The notes beneath the pieces were generated by a model. The model was not told where the DNA came from and did not search any database. It worked only from the letters and a program-made list of their open reading frames with translations. The position numbers and the translations under genes are program-made. Below, piece after piece: positions 8,655 to 18,283 of a stretch of 64,000 nt of DNA. The stretch covers positions 29,221-93,220 of the forward strand of contig NZ_BMRE01000038.1 in assembly GCF_014648475.1 (NCBI RefSeq). The letters are read 5' to 3'. Position 1 is the stretch's first letter. Every line of letters begins with the position of its first letter. Origin of the DNA: Lentzea flava (GTDB taxonomy: Bacteria; Actinomycetota; Actinomycetes; Mycobacteriales; Pseudonocardiaceae).

Positions 8655-9530
8655 TCATCTGGTCATCGCACGTGCGAGCAGTGCCCGGCCCGCGCCGGGC
8701 ACTGCCACCGCGAGACGTCGTGAGTTCGGCACAGCGACCCTCCGCCACAGCACCTCGCAGCCGACGAGGCCGAGGATGTCGCGATACAGCGTGAACGCCG
8801 TCCGAATGCAGGGCCGCGACGCCGGCGACAGCATCTCGATGCCCGGCTCGGCCGACTGATATATCGCATGCGTGCGGGCGACGAGGTCGTCAAGAGCGCT
8901 TTGCACCCGGTCGTTTGCGCGACGACGCAAACGACACCATTGCAAAAGGTCGCGGTCGACGCCGTGCGCGCCGAGGACGTCCTGCGGCAGGTACACGCGG
9001 CCGCGGTCGAGGTCCTCGCCGACGTCGCGCAGGAAGTTCGTCAGCTGGAACGCCACCCCGAGCCGGGCGGCGTACGGCTCGGCCTCCGCGCGGGGCACGA
9101 CGGTGCCGAGCACCGGCAGCATCTGCAGCCCGATGACCTCCGCGGAGCCGTGCATGTACACGCCGAGCGCGTCGAGGTCGGCGTACTCGGTGACGTGGAG
9201 GTCCATCCGCATCGACGCGAGGAAGTCCGTGAAGAGCGACCTGTCGATGTCGTAGCGGCGCATCGTGTCCGTCAGCGCGTGCAGGACCGGGTTCGACGGC
9301 TCCTTCTCTAGCAGTCGCTCAAGGCGAGCGAGCTCGCCTTCGCGGTCGTCGACCCCGGCCGCGTCGACGATCTCGTCGGCCCACCGCGCGAACGCGTACA
9401 GCGCGTGCACCGCAGGCCGTTGCTCGGGACGCAGCAGTGTCGTCGCGAGGAAGAAGGTCTTGCCGTACCGCGCGTTCACCCGGCGGCACGCGGCATACGC
9501 GGACGCCAAATCCACTGTATTGGCGCTCAT
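8655..9530 (-). CDS. crtB: Phytoene/squalene synthase family protein
   Basis: A 291-aa trans-isoprenyl diphosphate synthase of the head-to-head type. The two Asp-rich motifs are D52-E-I-V-D56 and NFLRDVGED near residue 170, and RVYLPQD follows. It would condense two prenyl diphosphates, giving phytoene if C20 is the substrate. The start ATG overlaps the mptA stop as ATGA, so translation is coupled; idsA2 upstream could supply the substrate. Around residues 193-225 codon use is odd (TTG, CAA, CGT, ATA-TAT), and the DNA there resembles the dispersed hairpin element, although the protein still reads as the family does. Squalene-type products cannot be excluded. Confidence 0.87.
   Translation of the reverse strand: MSANTVDLASAYAACRRVNARYGKTFFLATTLLRPEQRPAVHALYAFARWADEIVDAAGVDDREGELARLERLLEKEPSNPVLHALTDTMRRYDIDRSLFTDFLASMRMDLHVTEYADLDALGVYMHGSAEVIGLQMLPVLGTVVPRAEAEPYAARLGVAFQLTNFLRDVGEDLDRGRVYLPQDVLGAHGVDRDLLQWCRLRRRANDRVQSALDDLVARTHAIYQSAEPGIEMLSPASRPCIRTAFTLYRDILGLVGCEVLWRRVAVPNSRRLAVAVPGAGRALLARAMTR
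8856..8948. repeat. Hairpin-element-like sequence inside crtB
   Basis: Within crtB coding DNA the 12-mer CTGATATATCGC (8856-8867) is followed by an imperfect palindrome. The inner arms TCGTTTGCG (8911-8919) and CGCAAACGA (8926-8934) pair fully, and outer arms CTTTGCA (8899-8905) and TGCAAAAG (8941-8948) flank a 5/6-base internal loop. GATATATCGCATGC is shared with copy D at 48.15 kb in the same orientation, and the CGTTTGCG core is shared with copies A, B and D. No GACCTGC box was found. Confidence 0.6.
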
Positions 9531-11041
9531 TCGTAGCGGCTGGACAGGCCGAACGGGTCCGGCTTCACCAGCGACCGCGCGGCGAGGCACGACACGACCA
9601 GCGCGAAGAAGAGGTAGCCCCACGAGTACAGCGCCGTGTCGCCGTTGGGGTACGTCACCAGCAGCAGGAAGACCGACGCCAGCGACACCGTCACCAGCGC
9701 GCCCGTGGTCCACAGGAATCCGGCGGCGAGCGCCAGCGGCCAGCTGAAGTACCACGGCAGCGTCGCGGGCGAGAGCAGCGCGACGGCCAGCATCGTCAGC
9801 GCGCCGCGCCGGATGCTGTCGCGGACGTCGCCGTCCCGCGCCGCCCACCACTGCGTCCACGCGATCCAGATCAGCACCACCGAGCCGAGCGCTCGCGCCA
9901 CGCCGATGAAGATGCCGCCGTCGACGTAGACGAACCAGTTCACGACCATGCGCACGAAGTCGCCGACCGCGCTCGGGATCGAGAGCCAGTTGATGATCAT
10001 CGACGAGCTGCGCAGCGCGGGGATCCAGCCGAGGCTCACGCCGGCGACCAGCGTGCACGCCACGAACGCGCCGAGGAACGCCGCCGCGCCCGGCAGCAGC
10101 GCCTTGCGGAACTGGGCCCGCTTGTCGCCCTCCAGCCGCGCGGCCCAGATCCAGATGAGGAACGGCACGATCACGACCGCCGTCGCCTTCACCGAGAACG
10201 CGAGGCCGAGCAGCACGAAGCCCAGCACGTGCCTGCGGTCGAGCACCAGCAGCACGCCCGCGGCCATCAGGCCGATCATCAGCAGGTCGTTGTGCGCGCC
10301 GCCGACCAGGTGGATCAGCAGCAACGGGTTCGCCGCCACCAGCCAGAGCGCGATCGCCGACCTGCCACCCAGGTGACGGCTGAGGCCCGGCAGCGCCCAG
10401 CACAGCAGCACGAGCCCGCCGGCGAGCGAGAAGCGCATGGCGACGACGCCGAGGATCACGCTGGCGTTGGTGAGCCACACGATCGCCTTGGCCACGAGGA
10501 TGAACAGCGGCCCGTACGGCGCGGGCGTGTGCTGCCACACCCAGCTGACGTTCTCGCTGAGCGTGCTCTGCAGCACGGCGGGCCCGACCTCGTACGGGTC
10601 GTAGCCGCTCAGCGCGAGCTGGCCCTGCGCGAGGTAGCTGTAGATGTCCTTGCTGAACAGCGGCGGCGCGAAGAGCAGCGGCAACGTCCAGACCGTCACC
10701 GCGACCAGCACCGCGAAGTCGCCGATCTCACCCCACCGCACCAGCCTGCCGAGCCGGATCCACGCCCAGATGACGAGGCCCAGACCCAGGTACAGCACCA
10801 TGCTCGCGAGGTCACGGCCGTGCCCGTAGCGCAGCCAGCTCAGCCCGACCTGGGCGAGCAGCGGATCGCGCTCCAAAATCGCGCCCGCGCCCATGCCGCC
10901 GAGCGCGACCAATGCCACGCCGAGGAGGCCCAGCATGGTCGTGCGGATGGGGATGGCGTAGGTGTTCGCGCGCACGACAGGTGAGGGCTCCAGCGGAGAC
11001 ACCTCGGAGCTCGTGCGGGGAAGGGACGGAGTTGCTGCCAT
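9527..11041 (-). CDS. mptA: Polyprenol-phosphomannose-dependent alpha-1,6-mannosyltransferase (MptA/MptB, GT-C)
   Basis: A 504-aa integral membrane protein with roughly a dozen hydrophobic helices, of the GT87-like family that extends the alpha-1,6 mannan core of lipomannan using polyprenyl-phosphomannose outside the membrane. A short Ser/Pro-rich cytoplasmic N-terminus leads into the first helix (MLGLLGVALVALGGMGAG). The first external loop holds DIYSYLAQGQL, where this family keeps its catalytic acidic residues. Synteny (Rv2174 position between Rv2175c and idsA2) favours MptA over MptB. ATG 11041 was chosen; an upstream TTG at 11062 is less likely. The stop codon overlaps crtB. Confidence 0.85.
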   Translation of the reverse strand: MAATPSLPRTSSEVSPLEPSPVVRANTYAIPIRTTMLGLLGVALVALGGMGAGAILERDPLLAQVGLSWLRYGHGRDLASMVLYLGLGLVIWAWIRLGRLVRWGEIGDFAVLVAVTVWTLPLLFAPPLFSKDIYSYLAQGQLALSGYDPYEVGPAVLQSTLSENVSWVWQHTPAPYGPLFILVAKAIVWLTNASVILGVVAMRFSLAGGLVLLCWALPGLSRHLGGRSAIALWLVAANPLLLIHLVGGAHNDLLMIGLMAAGVLLVLDRRHVLGFVLLGLAFSVKATAVVIVPFLIWIWAARLEGDKRAQFRKALLPGAAAFLGAFVACTLVAGVSLGWIPALRSSSMIINWLSIPSAVGDFVRMVVNWFVYVDGGIFIGVARALGSVVLIWIAWTQWWAARDGDVRDSIRRGALTMLAVALLSPATLPWYFSWPLALAAGFLWTTGALVTVSLASVFLLLVTYPNGDTALYSWGYLFFALVVSCLAARSLVKPDPFGLSSRYE

Positions 11042-11145
11042 CGCCCGAACATCGTTGCACAACGCGTGGAAGCGTCAGCAAGCAACGGCCCAGACTGGTC
11101 ACGAGGAGTTAATCAAGCAACCAGAAGCGCGAGGCATGATCGACT

Positions 11146-12249
11146 TCAGAAGGTCCGCTTCGTGGAACTGATCGCGAGGTCGGCGAGCTTCGTCGCGGCG
11201 GGCTCGGCCACGGGAGCCGCGTCGAGGGCGGCCAGCGCGCTTTTCGTCAGCTCCTCGATGCGCTCCTCGACGGCGTCGACGGCACCCACCTTCACGAGTG
11301 CGCGGCGCACCTCCTCGACGGTCTCGAGGTCGAGGTCCGGCTTGCCCAGAGCGATATCCAATATATCGGCGCCGAACTGCATGCCCAGCGCCACGAGCAG
11401 CGTGCGCTTGCCCTCGGCGAGGTCGTCACCAGCGGGTTTGCCGGTGACCTCGGGGTCGCCGAACACGCCGAGCAGGTCGTCGCGCAACTGGAACGCAACG
11501 CCGATGTCGGCACCGAAGGCCCGCAGCCCGTCGATCAGCTCCGGCGAGCCGCCCGCCATCGCCGCGCCCATGTGCAACGGCCGTTCGACCGTGTACGCGG
11601 CGGTCTTGAGCCGGTCGATGCGCAGCGCCGCGTCCGCGGACGAGTCGCCGCGCGCCTGCGTCAGCACGTCGAGGTACTGGCCCGCGAGCATCTCGGTGCG
11701 CATGTCCCGCCACGGCTCGCTCATCCGCCGCAGCACCTCGGCGGGCAACCCGGCGGCGAAGAGCATGTCGTCCGCCCACGCCAGCGCGATGTCGCCGATC
11801 AGAACTGCAGCCGACATGCCGAACCGCTCCGACGAGCCGAGCCAGCCGTGCTCGCGGTGCCGTGCGCCGAACGCGATGTGTACGGTCGGCTTGCCCCGGC
11901 GCACCGACGAGGCGTCCATCAGGTCGTCGTGGATCAGGGCACACGCCTGGATGAGCTCCAGCGAACTCACCGCCGTGAGCACCTCGTCCGCGAGCTCACC
12001 GTCCGGGTCGCCGCCCGCCGCGCGCCACCCCCACCACGCGTAGGTCGGGCGGATGCGCTTGCCGCCGCCCAGCACGAAGTCCGAGAGCGCATCCACCGCG
12101 CTCGCGAAGCTCCGGTCCATCGCCTCACCGGACGCGCGCCGGGAGGCCAGGTACGTGGTCAACGCTTCTTCGACGTGCTGGGGCAGGGCAACGTCGATGG
12201 GGTGGTGGGACACATGTCCATGGTCCGCTGTGTCCGGGACCACCCGCAT
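11146..12249 (-). CDS. idsA2: Polyprenyl diphosphate synthase (IdsA2-like)
   Basis: A trans-prenyltransferase expected to add isopentenyl units to allylic diphosphates. The first Asp-rich motif is intact (ALIHDDLMD) with GGGKRIRP before it. The second reads QLRDDLLG, with Gly in place of the last Asp, as in the mycobacterial IdsA2 relative. The order before mptA and crtB suggests supply of C20 prenyl diphosphate for phytoene or of polyprenyl precursors. The start is uncertain: ATG 12249 is used here, with ATG 12270 and GTG 12213 also in frame. The run encoding ADILDIA contains a CCRATATATYGG copy and a rare ATA codon. Confidence 0.87.
   Translation of the reverse strand: MRVVPDTADHGHVSHHPIDVALPQHVEEALTTYLASRRASGEAMDRSFASAVDALSDFVLGGGKRIRPTYAWWGWRAAGGDPDGELADEVLTAVSSLELIQACALIHDDLMDASSVRRGKPTVHIAFGARHREHGWLGSSERFGMSAAVLIGDIALAWADDMLFAAGLPAEVLRRMSEPWRDMRTEMLAGQYLDVLTQARGDSSADAALRIDRLKTAAYTVERPLHMGAAMAGGSPELIDGLRAFGADIGVAFQLRDDLLGVFGDPEVTGKPAGDDLAEGKRTLLVALGMQFGADILDIALGKPDLDLETVEEVRRALVKVGAVDAVEERIEELTKSALAALDAAPVAEPAATKLADLAISSTKRTF
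11358..11369. repeat. CCRATATATYGG motif in idsA2 coding sequence
   Basis: CCAATATATCGG fits the 12-bp consensus. A GATAT lies three bases to its left, giving the same extended pattern (ATATATYGGATAT in reverse) seen at 15.7, 21.2 and 61.0 kb. No hairpin lies beside it. Confidence 0.5.
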
Positions 12250-12317
12250 GTCGGGGCCCGTGTACCACATGCTGGGCTCTAGTCTCACTCAGCGGAAGTG
12301 CCACTAATGTTGTTCCC

Positions 12318-13199
12318 ATGACGTCGGTGGTGGAAAGGCTGCAGGGAGACACTCCCAAGTTCTCGGTCGAGTTCCTGCCGCCGCGGGACGCCGAGGACGA
12401 GAAGATCCTCTGGAAGGCCGTCCGCGAACTGGAAGGCCTCGACCCGGCTTTCGTGTCGATCACCTACGGCGCCGGCGGATCACGACGGGACCGCACGATC
12501 CGCGCCACCGGCCGGATCGCGCAGGAGACGACACTGCTGCCCGTCGCGCACCTGACGGCCGTCGACCACTCGGTGGCCGAGCTGCGCAACGTGATCGGCT
12601 GGTACGCGGCGATCGGCGTGCGCAACGTCCTGGCGCTGCGGGGCGACCCGCCCGGCGACCCGATGGGCGAGTGGGTCGCGCACCCCGAGGGCCTCAACTA
12701 CGCCGACGAGCTGGTGCGGCTGGTGCGCGAGCTCGGCGACTTCTGCGTCGGCGTGGCGGCGTTCCCGTACGGGCATCCGCGCTCGGCCGACCTCGACACC
12801 GACCTGAAGTTCCTGCTGCGCAAGCTGAACGCGGGTGCGGACTACGCGGTGGCGCAGCTGTTCCACGAGCCGGAGCCGTTCCTGCGGCTGCGCGACAGGG
12901 TGGCGGCGGCTGGCTGTTCGGCGGCGATGCTGCCGGGAATCATGCCGATGCTGTCGGCGCGCGGCCTGGCCAAGATCGTGGAGCTGTCCGGGGCCGACCT
13001 GCCGGTGGAGATCTCGCGCAGGCTGGAGCCGTACGCCGACGACCCGGCAGGATTCCGCGCGACGGGCATCGACATCGCGACGGAGATGTGTCAGCGGCTG
13101 CTCGACGAGGGCGTGCCCGCGCTGCACTTCTACACGATGAACCGGTCGAAGGCGACGCGGGAAGTACTGGGGCGCTTGGGTTTGGTGGCTCGCGCCTAG
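12318..13199 (+). CDS. metF: Methylenetetrahydrofolate reductase
   Basis: Reduces 5,10-methylene-THF to 5-methyl-THF for methionine synthesis. It has 293 aa, the usual length for a stand-alone catalytic TIM barrel. FSVEFLPPRD near the start contains the Glu equivalent to the catalytic acid of E. coli MetF (FEFFPP). SITYGAGGSRRDRT, LALRGDPP, FPYGHP and the C-terminal LHFYTMNR are family blocks. It matches Rv2172c in position. The start at ATG 12318 faces idsA2 divergently. Its stop overlaps the stop of the convergent lppM gene by 4 bp. Confidence 0.92.
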   Translation: MTSVVERLQGDTPKFSVEFLPPRDAEDEKILWKAVRELEGLDPAFVSITYGAGGSRRDRTIRATGRIAQETTLLPVAHLTAVDHSVAELRNVIGWYAAIGVRNVLALRGDPPGDPMGEWVAHPEGLNYADELVRLVRELGDFCVGVAAFPYGHPRSADLDTDLKFLLRKLNAGADYAVAQLFHEPEPFLRLRDRVAAAGCSAAMLPGIMPMLSARGLAKIVELSGADLPVEISRRLEPYADDPAGFRATGIDIATEMCQRLLDEGVPALHFYTMNRSKATREVLGRLGLVARA

Positions 13200-13858
13200 A
13201 CCATCACGTTGCGCTTGTGCGCGATGAGGGCGAGCACGACGACGATCAGCGCGGCGCCGCCGGTGAGCCCGGCGACGAGCAGCGCCCAGCCGAGGAACGA
13301 GTCGGAGTCCTCGCCCGCGTACTGCACGGTGGCCTGGAGCATCGACGCCTGACCGGGTTTCGGAGACCACGCGATGGTGTTGTTCTCCTCCTCGCGGCCG
13401 TTGGTGTTCACGATCTTGCCGGGGAAGCTGACCTTCACCTGGATGTCCGCGCGCTCGACGGGCACCTGGGTGAGATCGACCGAGCCCGAGAGCGTGACAA
13501 GATCACCCGACCGGCGGAAGTTGAGGCTGTAGCGGCTGTTCGACGAACTGGTGGCCGAGGAGAGCGTGCGCATCTCCTCGAACGACAGGCCGTTGAAGAA
13601 CAACTGCGTGCCCGCGTACGACTCCACCCGGTACGGCTTGGTGGTGACGCGGCTCGCGAGCTCCGGTGGCACCTTCAGCTGGGGACCGGGGTCGTTGTCC
13701 TGCGTGGGCGGCGTGGCCGCGACGATCTCACCCGAGATGCGGTCGTCGTCCGACACGGCCATGGCCGCGTACACACGAACGCAACCGCTCAACGAGAACA
13801 GGGTGAGCAGCAGGAAGACCGGCACCAGAAGTGCCCGGGATCGACACACGGCGGACAT
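13196..13858 (-). CDS. lppM: LppM-family lipoprotein
   Basis: An ortholog by position and sequence of Rv2171 (LppM), a membrane lipoprotein tied to lipomannan/phagosome biology in M. tuberculosis. With ATG 13858 the protein has 220 aa: a signal peptide whose lipobox is LSGC, so acylation is at the Cys at about residue 26, then CVRVYAAMAVSDDDRISG at the start of the beta-rich domain. A C-terminal helix (~190-212, LLVAGLTGGAALIVVVLALI) and basic tail AHKRNVMV follow. An in-frame ATG at 13894 is an alternative start. The neighbouring mptA supports a link with mannosylated lipoglycans. Confidence 0.85.
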   Translation of the reverse strand: MSAVCRSRALLVPVFLLLTLFSLSGCVRVYAAMAVSDDDRISGEIVAATPPTQDNDPGPQLKVPPELASRVTTKPYRVESYAGTQLFFNGLSFEEMRTLSSATSSSNSRYSLNFRRSGDLVTLSGSVDLTQVPVERADIQVKVSFPGKIVNTNGREEENNTIAWSPKPGQASMLQATVQYAGEDSDSFLGWALLVAGLTGGAALIVVVLALIAHKRNVMV

Positions 13859-13955
13859 CCTGCCAGGGCGGTCCAAACGACGCAGTACCTCCATTGGTCG
13901 TGAGCTTGACTAACTACCTTTTGGTGTCGAGGGCCGCGAGGTAGCGTCTCGCGCC

Positions 13956-15608
13956 ATGGCATCCGTGCACGACATCAGCAACAAGTACGTCAGCGACTAC
14001 GTGGCACTCGACCCCATCGCAGCCACCAACCTCGGCTTCGCGGGATCCGACGACCAGCTGACGGACTTCTCGCCGGAAGGGCACGCGGCACGCGACGAAC
14101 TCGCCGTCCGCGCCCTGGCCGACATCACCGCCGCCACCCCCGCGGATGCTTCCGAGGACGCCGCACGCGCCGTCTTCCTGGAACGAACGGGTCTCGAGCA
14201 CGAGCTCTACGAGGCCGGCCAGACCGAGTCGTCGTTGAACGTGATCGCCAGCCCCATCCAGTCGATCCGCGACATCTTCGACCAGATGCCGACCGACACG
14301 CCGGAACAATGGGCCACGATCGGGCGTCGTCTTTCCGCCGTGCCCGCCGCCCTGGAAGGTCTGCGCGCTTCTCTCTCGCACGCCGCATCCCGTGGCCACG
14401 TTTCGGCGCTGCGCCAGGTGACCAAGGTCGCCGCACAGTGCGATGTCTGGGCTTCGACGTTCTTCACCTCGTTCGTCGCCTCGTCCAATGCCGAGGGCGC
14501 GCTGCGGTCGTCGCTGGACGCCGGTGCCGCCGCCGCTTCGGCCGCGTACGCCGAGTTCGCCTCCTTCCTGCGCACGACGCTGGCCCCGCAGGCACCCGAG
14601 AAGGACGCCGTCGGCGAGGAGCGCTACCGCCTCGGTTCGCGTTACTTCACCGGCTCGCGGCTCGACCTGGCCGAGGCCTACGCGTGGGGCTGGGAGGAGT
14701 TCCTCGGCATCGAGGCCGAGATGAAGGAGGTCGCGGCACGGTTGAAGCCGGGCGCCACCCTGGCGGAGACGGCCGCCTACCTCGACGAGCACCCGCGCTA
14801 CCAGGTCCACGGCCAGGACGGCCTGCAGGCGTGGATGCAGGAACTGTCCGACAAGGCCCTGCTCGACCTGCGCGACGTGCACTTCGACCTGCCGGACGCG
14901 CTGATGAACCTCGAGTGCAGGATCGCGCCGCCCGGCGGTGGCGTCGGCGCGTACTACACGCCGCCGACCGCCGACTTCTCGCGCCCCGGCCGCATGTGGT
15001 GGTCGATCGCCGAGGGCAAGACGGTGTTCCCGACCTGGCGCGAGACCTCGACCGTGTACCACGAGGGCGTGCCGGGCCATCACCTCCAGTGCGCGACGGC
15101 GGTGTACCAGTCGAAGACGCTCAACGACTTCCAGCGCCTGATGTGCTGGGTCTCCGGCCACGGCGAGGGCTGGGCGCTCTACTCGGAACGTCTCATGCGC
15201 GAGCTCGGCTACCTCGACGACGACGGCGACCTGCTCGGCATGCTCGACGCGCACCTGTTCCGCGCGGCCCGCGTGATCATCGACATCGGCATGCACCTGG
15301 AACTGGAGATCCCCGCGGGCACCGGCTTCCACCCCGGCGAGCGCTGGACCCCGGAGCTGGGCCTCGAGTTCATGCTGACGAGGACGCTGCAGGAGCCTGC
15401 GGCCGCCCGCGACGAGGTCGACCGGTACCTCGGCTGGCCGGGGCAGGCGCCGGCGTACAAGCTCGGCGAGCGCCTCTGGCTCGCCGCCCGCGAGGACGCT
15501 CGGGCCCGCAAGGGCGCCGACTTCGATCTCAAGCGCTTCCACAAGGACGCCCTGGAGATGGGCTCGATGGGCCTCGACACCTTGCGTGAACGGTTGGCAG
15601 CGCTCTGA
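13956..15608 (+). CDS. DUF885 family putative metallopeptidase
   Basis: A 550-aa soluble protein of the DUF885 family. The signature HEGVPGHHLQ, at about residues 369-378, resembles the HExxH-type zinc site of gluzincin-like peptidases. The downstream GHGEGWALYSERL (about residues 404-416) supplies further conserved acidic residues. No signal peptide is seen, so it is probably cytosolic. Peptidase activity is inferred from fold and motif. It runs toward a convergent unknown gene with repeat copy B between them, and no operon partner is evident. Confidence 0.85.
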   Translation: MASVHDISNKYVSDYVALDPIAATNLGFAGSDDQLTDFSPEGHAARDELAVRALADITAATPADASEDAARAVFLERTGLEHELYEAGQTESSLNVIASPIQSIRDIFDQMPTDTPEQWATIGRRLSAVPAALEGLRASLSHAASRGHVSALRQVTKVAAQCDVWASTFFTSFVASSNAEGALRSSLDAGAAAASAAYAEFASFLRTTLAPQAPEKDAVGEERYRLGSRYFTGSRLDLAEAYAWGWEEFLGIEAEMKEVAARLKPGATLAETAAYLDEHPRYQVHGQDGLQAWMQELSDKALLDLRDVHFDLPDALMNLECRIAPPGGGVGAYYTPPTADFSRPGRMWWSIAEGKTVFPTWRETSTVYHEGVPGHHLQCATAVYQSKTLNDFQRLMCWVSGHGEGWALYSERLMRELGYLDDDGDLLGMLDAHLFRAARVIIDIGMHLELEIPAGTGFHPGERWTPELGLEFMLTRTLQEPAAARDEVDRYLGWPGQAPAYKLGERLWLAAREDARARKGADFDLKRFHKDALEMGSMGLDTLRERLAAL

Positions 15609-15632
15609 CCGACCTGGCCGTCGCAGCCCTCT

Positions 15633-15709
15633 GACCTGCGTCAACGCACCCTTATGCAAAATACGTTTGCGGACGTCCGCAAACGTATTTTGCATAACTG
15701 ATATATCGG
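15633..15709. repeat. Dispersed hairpin element, copy B
   Basis: In order on the plus strand: GACCTGC (15633-15639), a perfect 46-bp palindrome (15652-15697) whose arms begin TTATGCAAAATACG, then CTGATATATCGG (15698-15709) followed by ATATTGG. It is the reverse-orientation counterpart of copy A, and compensatory differences (AGACG/CGTCT versus ATACG/CGTAT) keep the stem fully paired. It lies between two convergent genes. Confidence 0.82.
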
Positions 15710-15739
15710 ATATTGGTGGGCGGGTGCTGGGCGTCGTTG

Positions 15740-16135
15740 TCAGGGGTGACGGAGGCGGAACATCGAGATGTCGAAACCGGTGCTGGTGAGGCTGCTGTCG
15801 AACGGTTCGCCGTCCGGTCCGGTGTAGGTCAGCCTGCACACGTCGTCGTTGGACAGGAAGGCGCCTTCGATCTCGTAGCCGTCGCCACCGTTCTTGATGC
15901 GCTGCGACAGCTGGTTGGCCAGGTACTGCGCAAGGCTGTACCCCTTGCCGGTGCCTCCCACCTCGACCTTGAGCTCCTTGGCGATCTCCGGGTGCGCCTG
16001 ATCGACCTTGATCGCGAGCTGGTACGCGGTCATGTAGGGGCGGCCGAAGTGGTGGCCCGACTCGTTGACGATCGTCACGGTCCCGAGCGCTGCCCGGACC
16101 TTCTCCTGGACCGACAGCTTCTCCCAGATGCTCAC
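15740..16135 (-). CDS. Conserved hypothetical protein
   Basis: Codes for 131 aa from GTG 16135, which has a strong AGGAGG ribosome site. The protein is soluble, with no signal peptide or membrane helix. Its first half (VQEKVRAALGTVTIVNESGHHFGRPYM is split here as VQEKVRAALGTVTI and NESGHHFGRPYM) and the glycine-rich GGTGKGYSLAQYLANQLSQR suggest a compact alpha/beta domain. I do not recognise the family and assign no function. The VOC-family gene upstream starts on the same strand with 64 bp between them, so they could share a transcript. Confidence 0.7.
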   Translation of the reverse strand: MSIWEKLSVQEKVRAALGTVTIVNESGHHFGRPYMTAYQLAIKVDQAHPEIAKELKVEVGGTGKGYSLAQYLANQLSQRIKNGGDGYEIEGAFLSNDDVCRLTYTGPDGEPFDSSLTSTGFDISMFRLRHP

Positions 16136-16198
16136 GTGGCACGTCCTCCTGCGGCAGCGGATCGGATGGACGGCCTGTCGCGGGCTCGCCGGCAGTCG

Positions 16199-16693
16199 TT
16201 ACGACGGATCGCGCCACCGGACGCGGACGCGGTTCGTGATCGGCTCCGAGTCGTTGGTCCGCACGAACTCCAGCCACGGTCCCGGCTCCGGGCGCACCGA
16301 GGCCCAGCCGTCGCCGCTGCGCACCACCGGATGCCCGGTCGCCTGAGCCGACGCCAGCGGATCCGGGGAGTCGACGACGACGGCCGCGATCGCTCCGGTG
16401 TACTCGGGCCGCGGCTCCAGGACGCAGAACTCGTTGCCCTGCGGATCTCGCAACACGACCCACGGCACATCGCGCTGGCCGATGTCGGCGTGCTCGGCGC
16501 CGAGTTTCAGGGCCCGCGCCACGATGTCCGCCTGGTGCTCGGGCGACGACGAGGCGAGATCGAGGTGCACCCGGTTCTTCTCGATCTTCGGGGCGTCGCT
16601 CCACACGAACGTCAGCTCGATCTCGTCACCGGCGAACTCGGACCAGAACGCGGCCAGTGCGGGAGGATCGGCTGCGTCGAACGTGATTTCCAC
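16199..16693 (-). CDS. VOC (glyoxalase/bleomycin-resistance) superfamily protein
   Basis: A 164-aa protein with two vicinal-oxygen-chelate repeats. The first holds NRVHLDLAS and VLRDPQGNEFCVLEPRP, the usual metal-ligand blocks (His and terminal Glu), and the second holds GDGWASVRPEPGPWLEFVR. The family covers dioxygenases, isomerases and antibiotic-binding proteins, so the substrate cannot be read from sequence. GTG 16693 starts 25 bp from the divergent phosphatase gene, leaving little room for separate promoters. The unknown 131-aa gene lies downstream on the same strand. Confidence 0.8.
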   Translation of the reverse strand: MEITFDAADPPALAAFWSEFAGDEIELTFVWSDAPKIEKNRVHLDLASSSPEHQADIVARALKLGAEHADIGQRDVPWVVLRDPQGNEFCVLEPRPEYTGAIAAVVVDSPDPLASAQATGHPVVRSGDGWASVRPEPGPWLEFVRTNDSEPITNRVRVRWRDPS

Positions 16694-16717
16694 CCGTGCG
16701 AGGGTACTGTCTCGCGC

Positions 16718-18259
<1,542 letters not shown>

Positions 18260-18283
<24 letters not shown>

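Noticed and set aside
8856..8948. Element as a disruptive insertion in crtB
   Set aside because: The frame is open and residues flanking and within the segment fit the phytoene synthase family, so the gene does not look broken.
9437..10984. Long rightward open frame opposite mptA and crtB
   Set aside because: It is Arg/His/Gln-rich with no family features. It mirrors the real leftward genes, a common result of codon-position GC bias.
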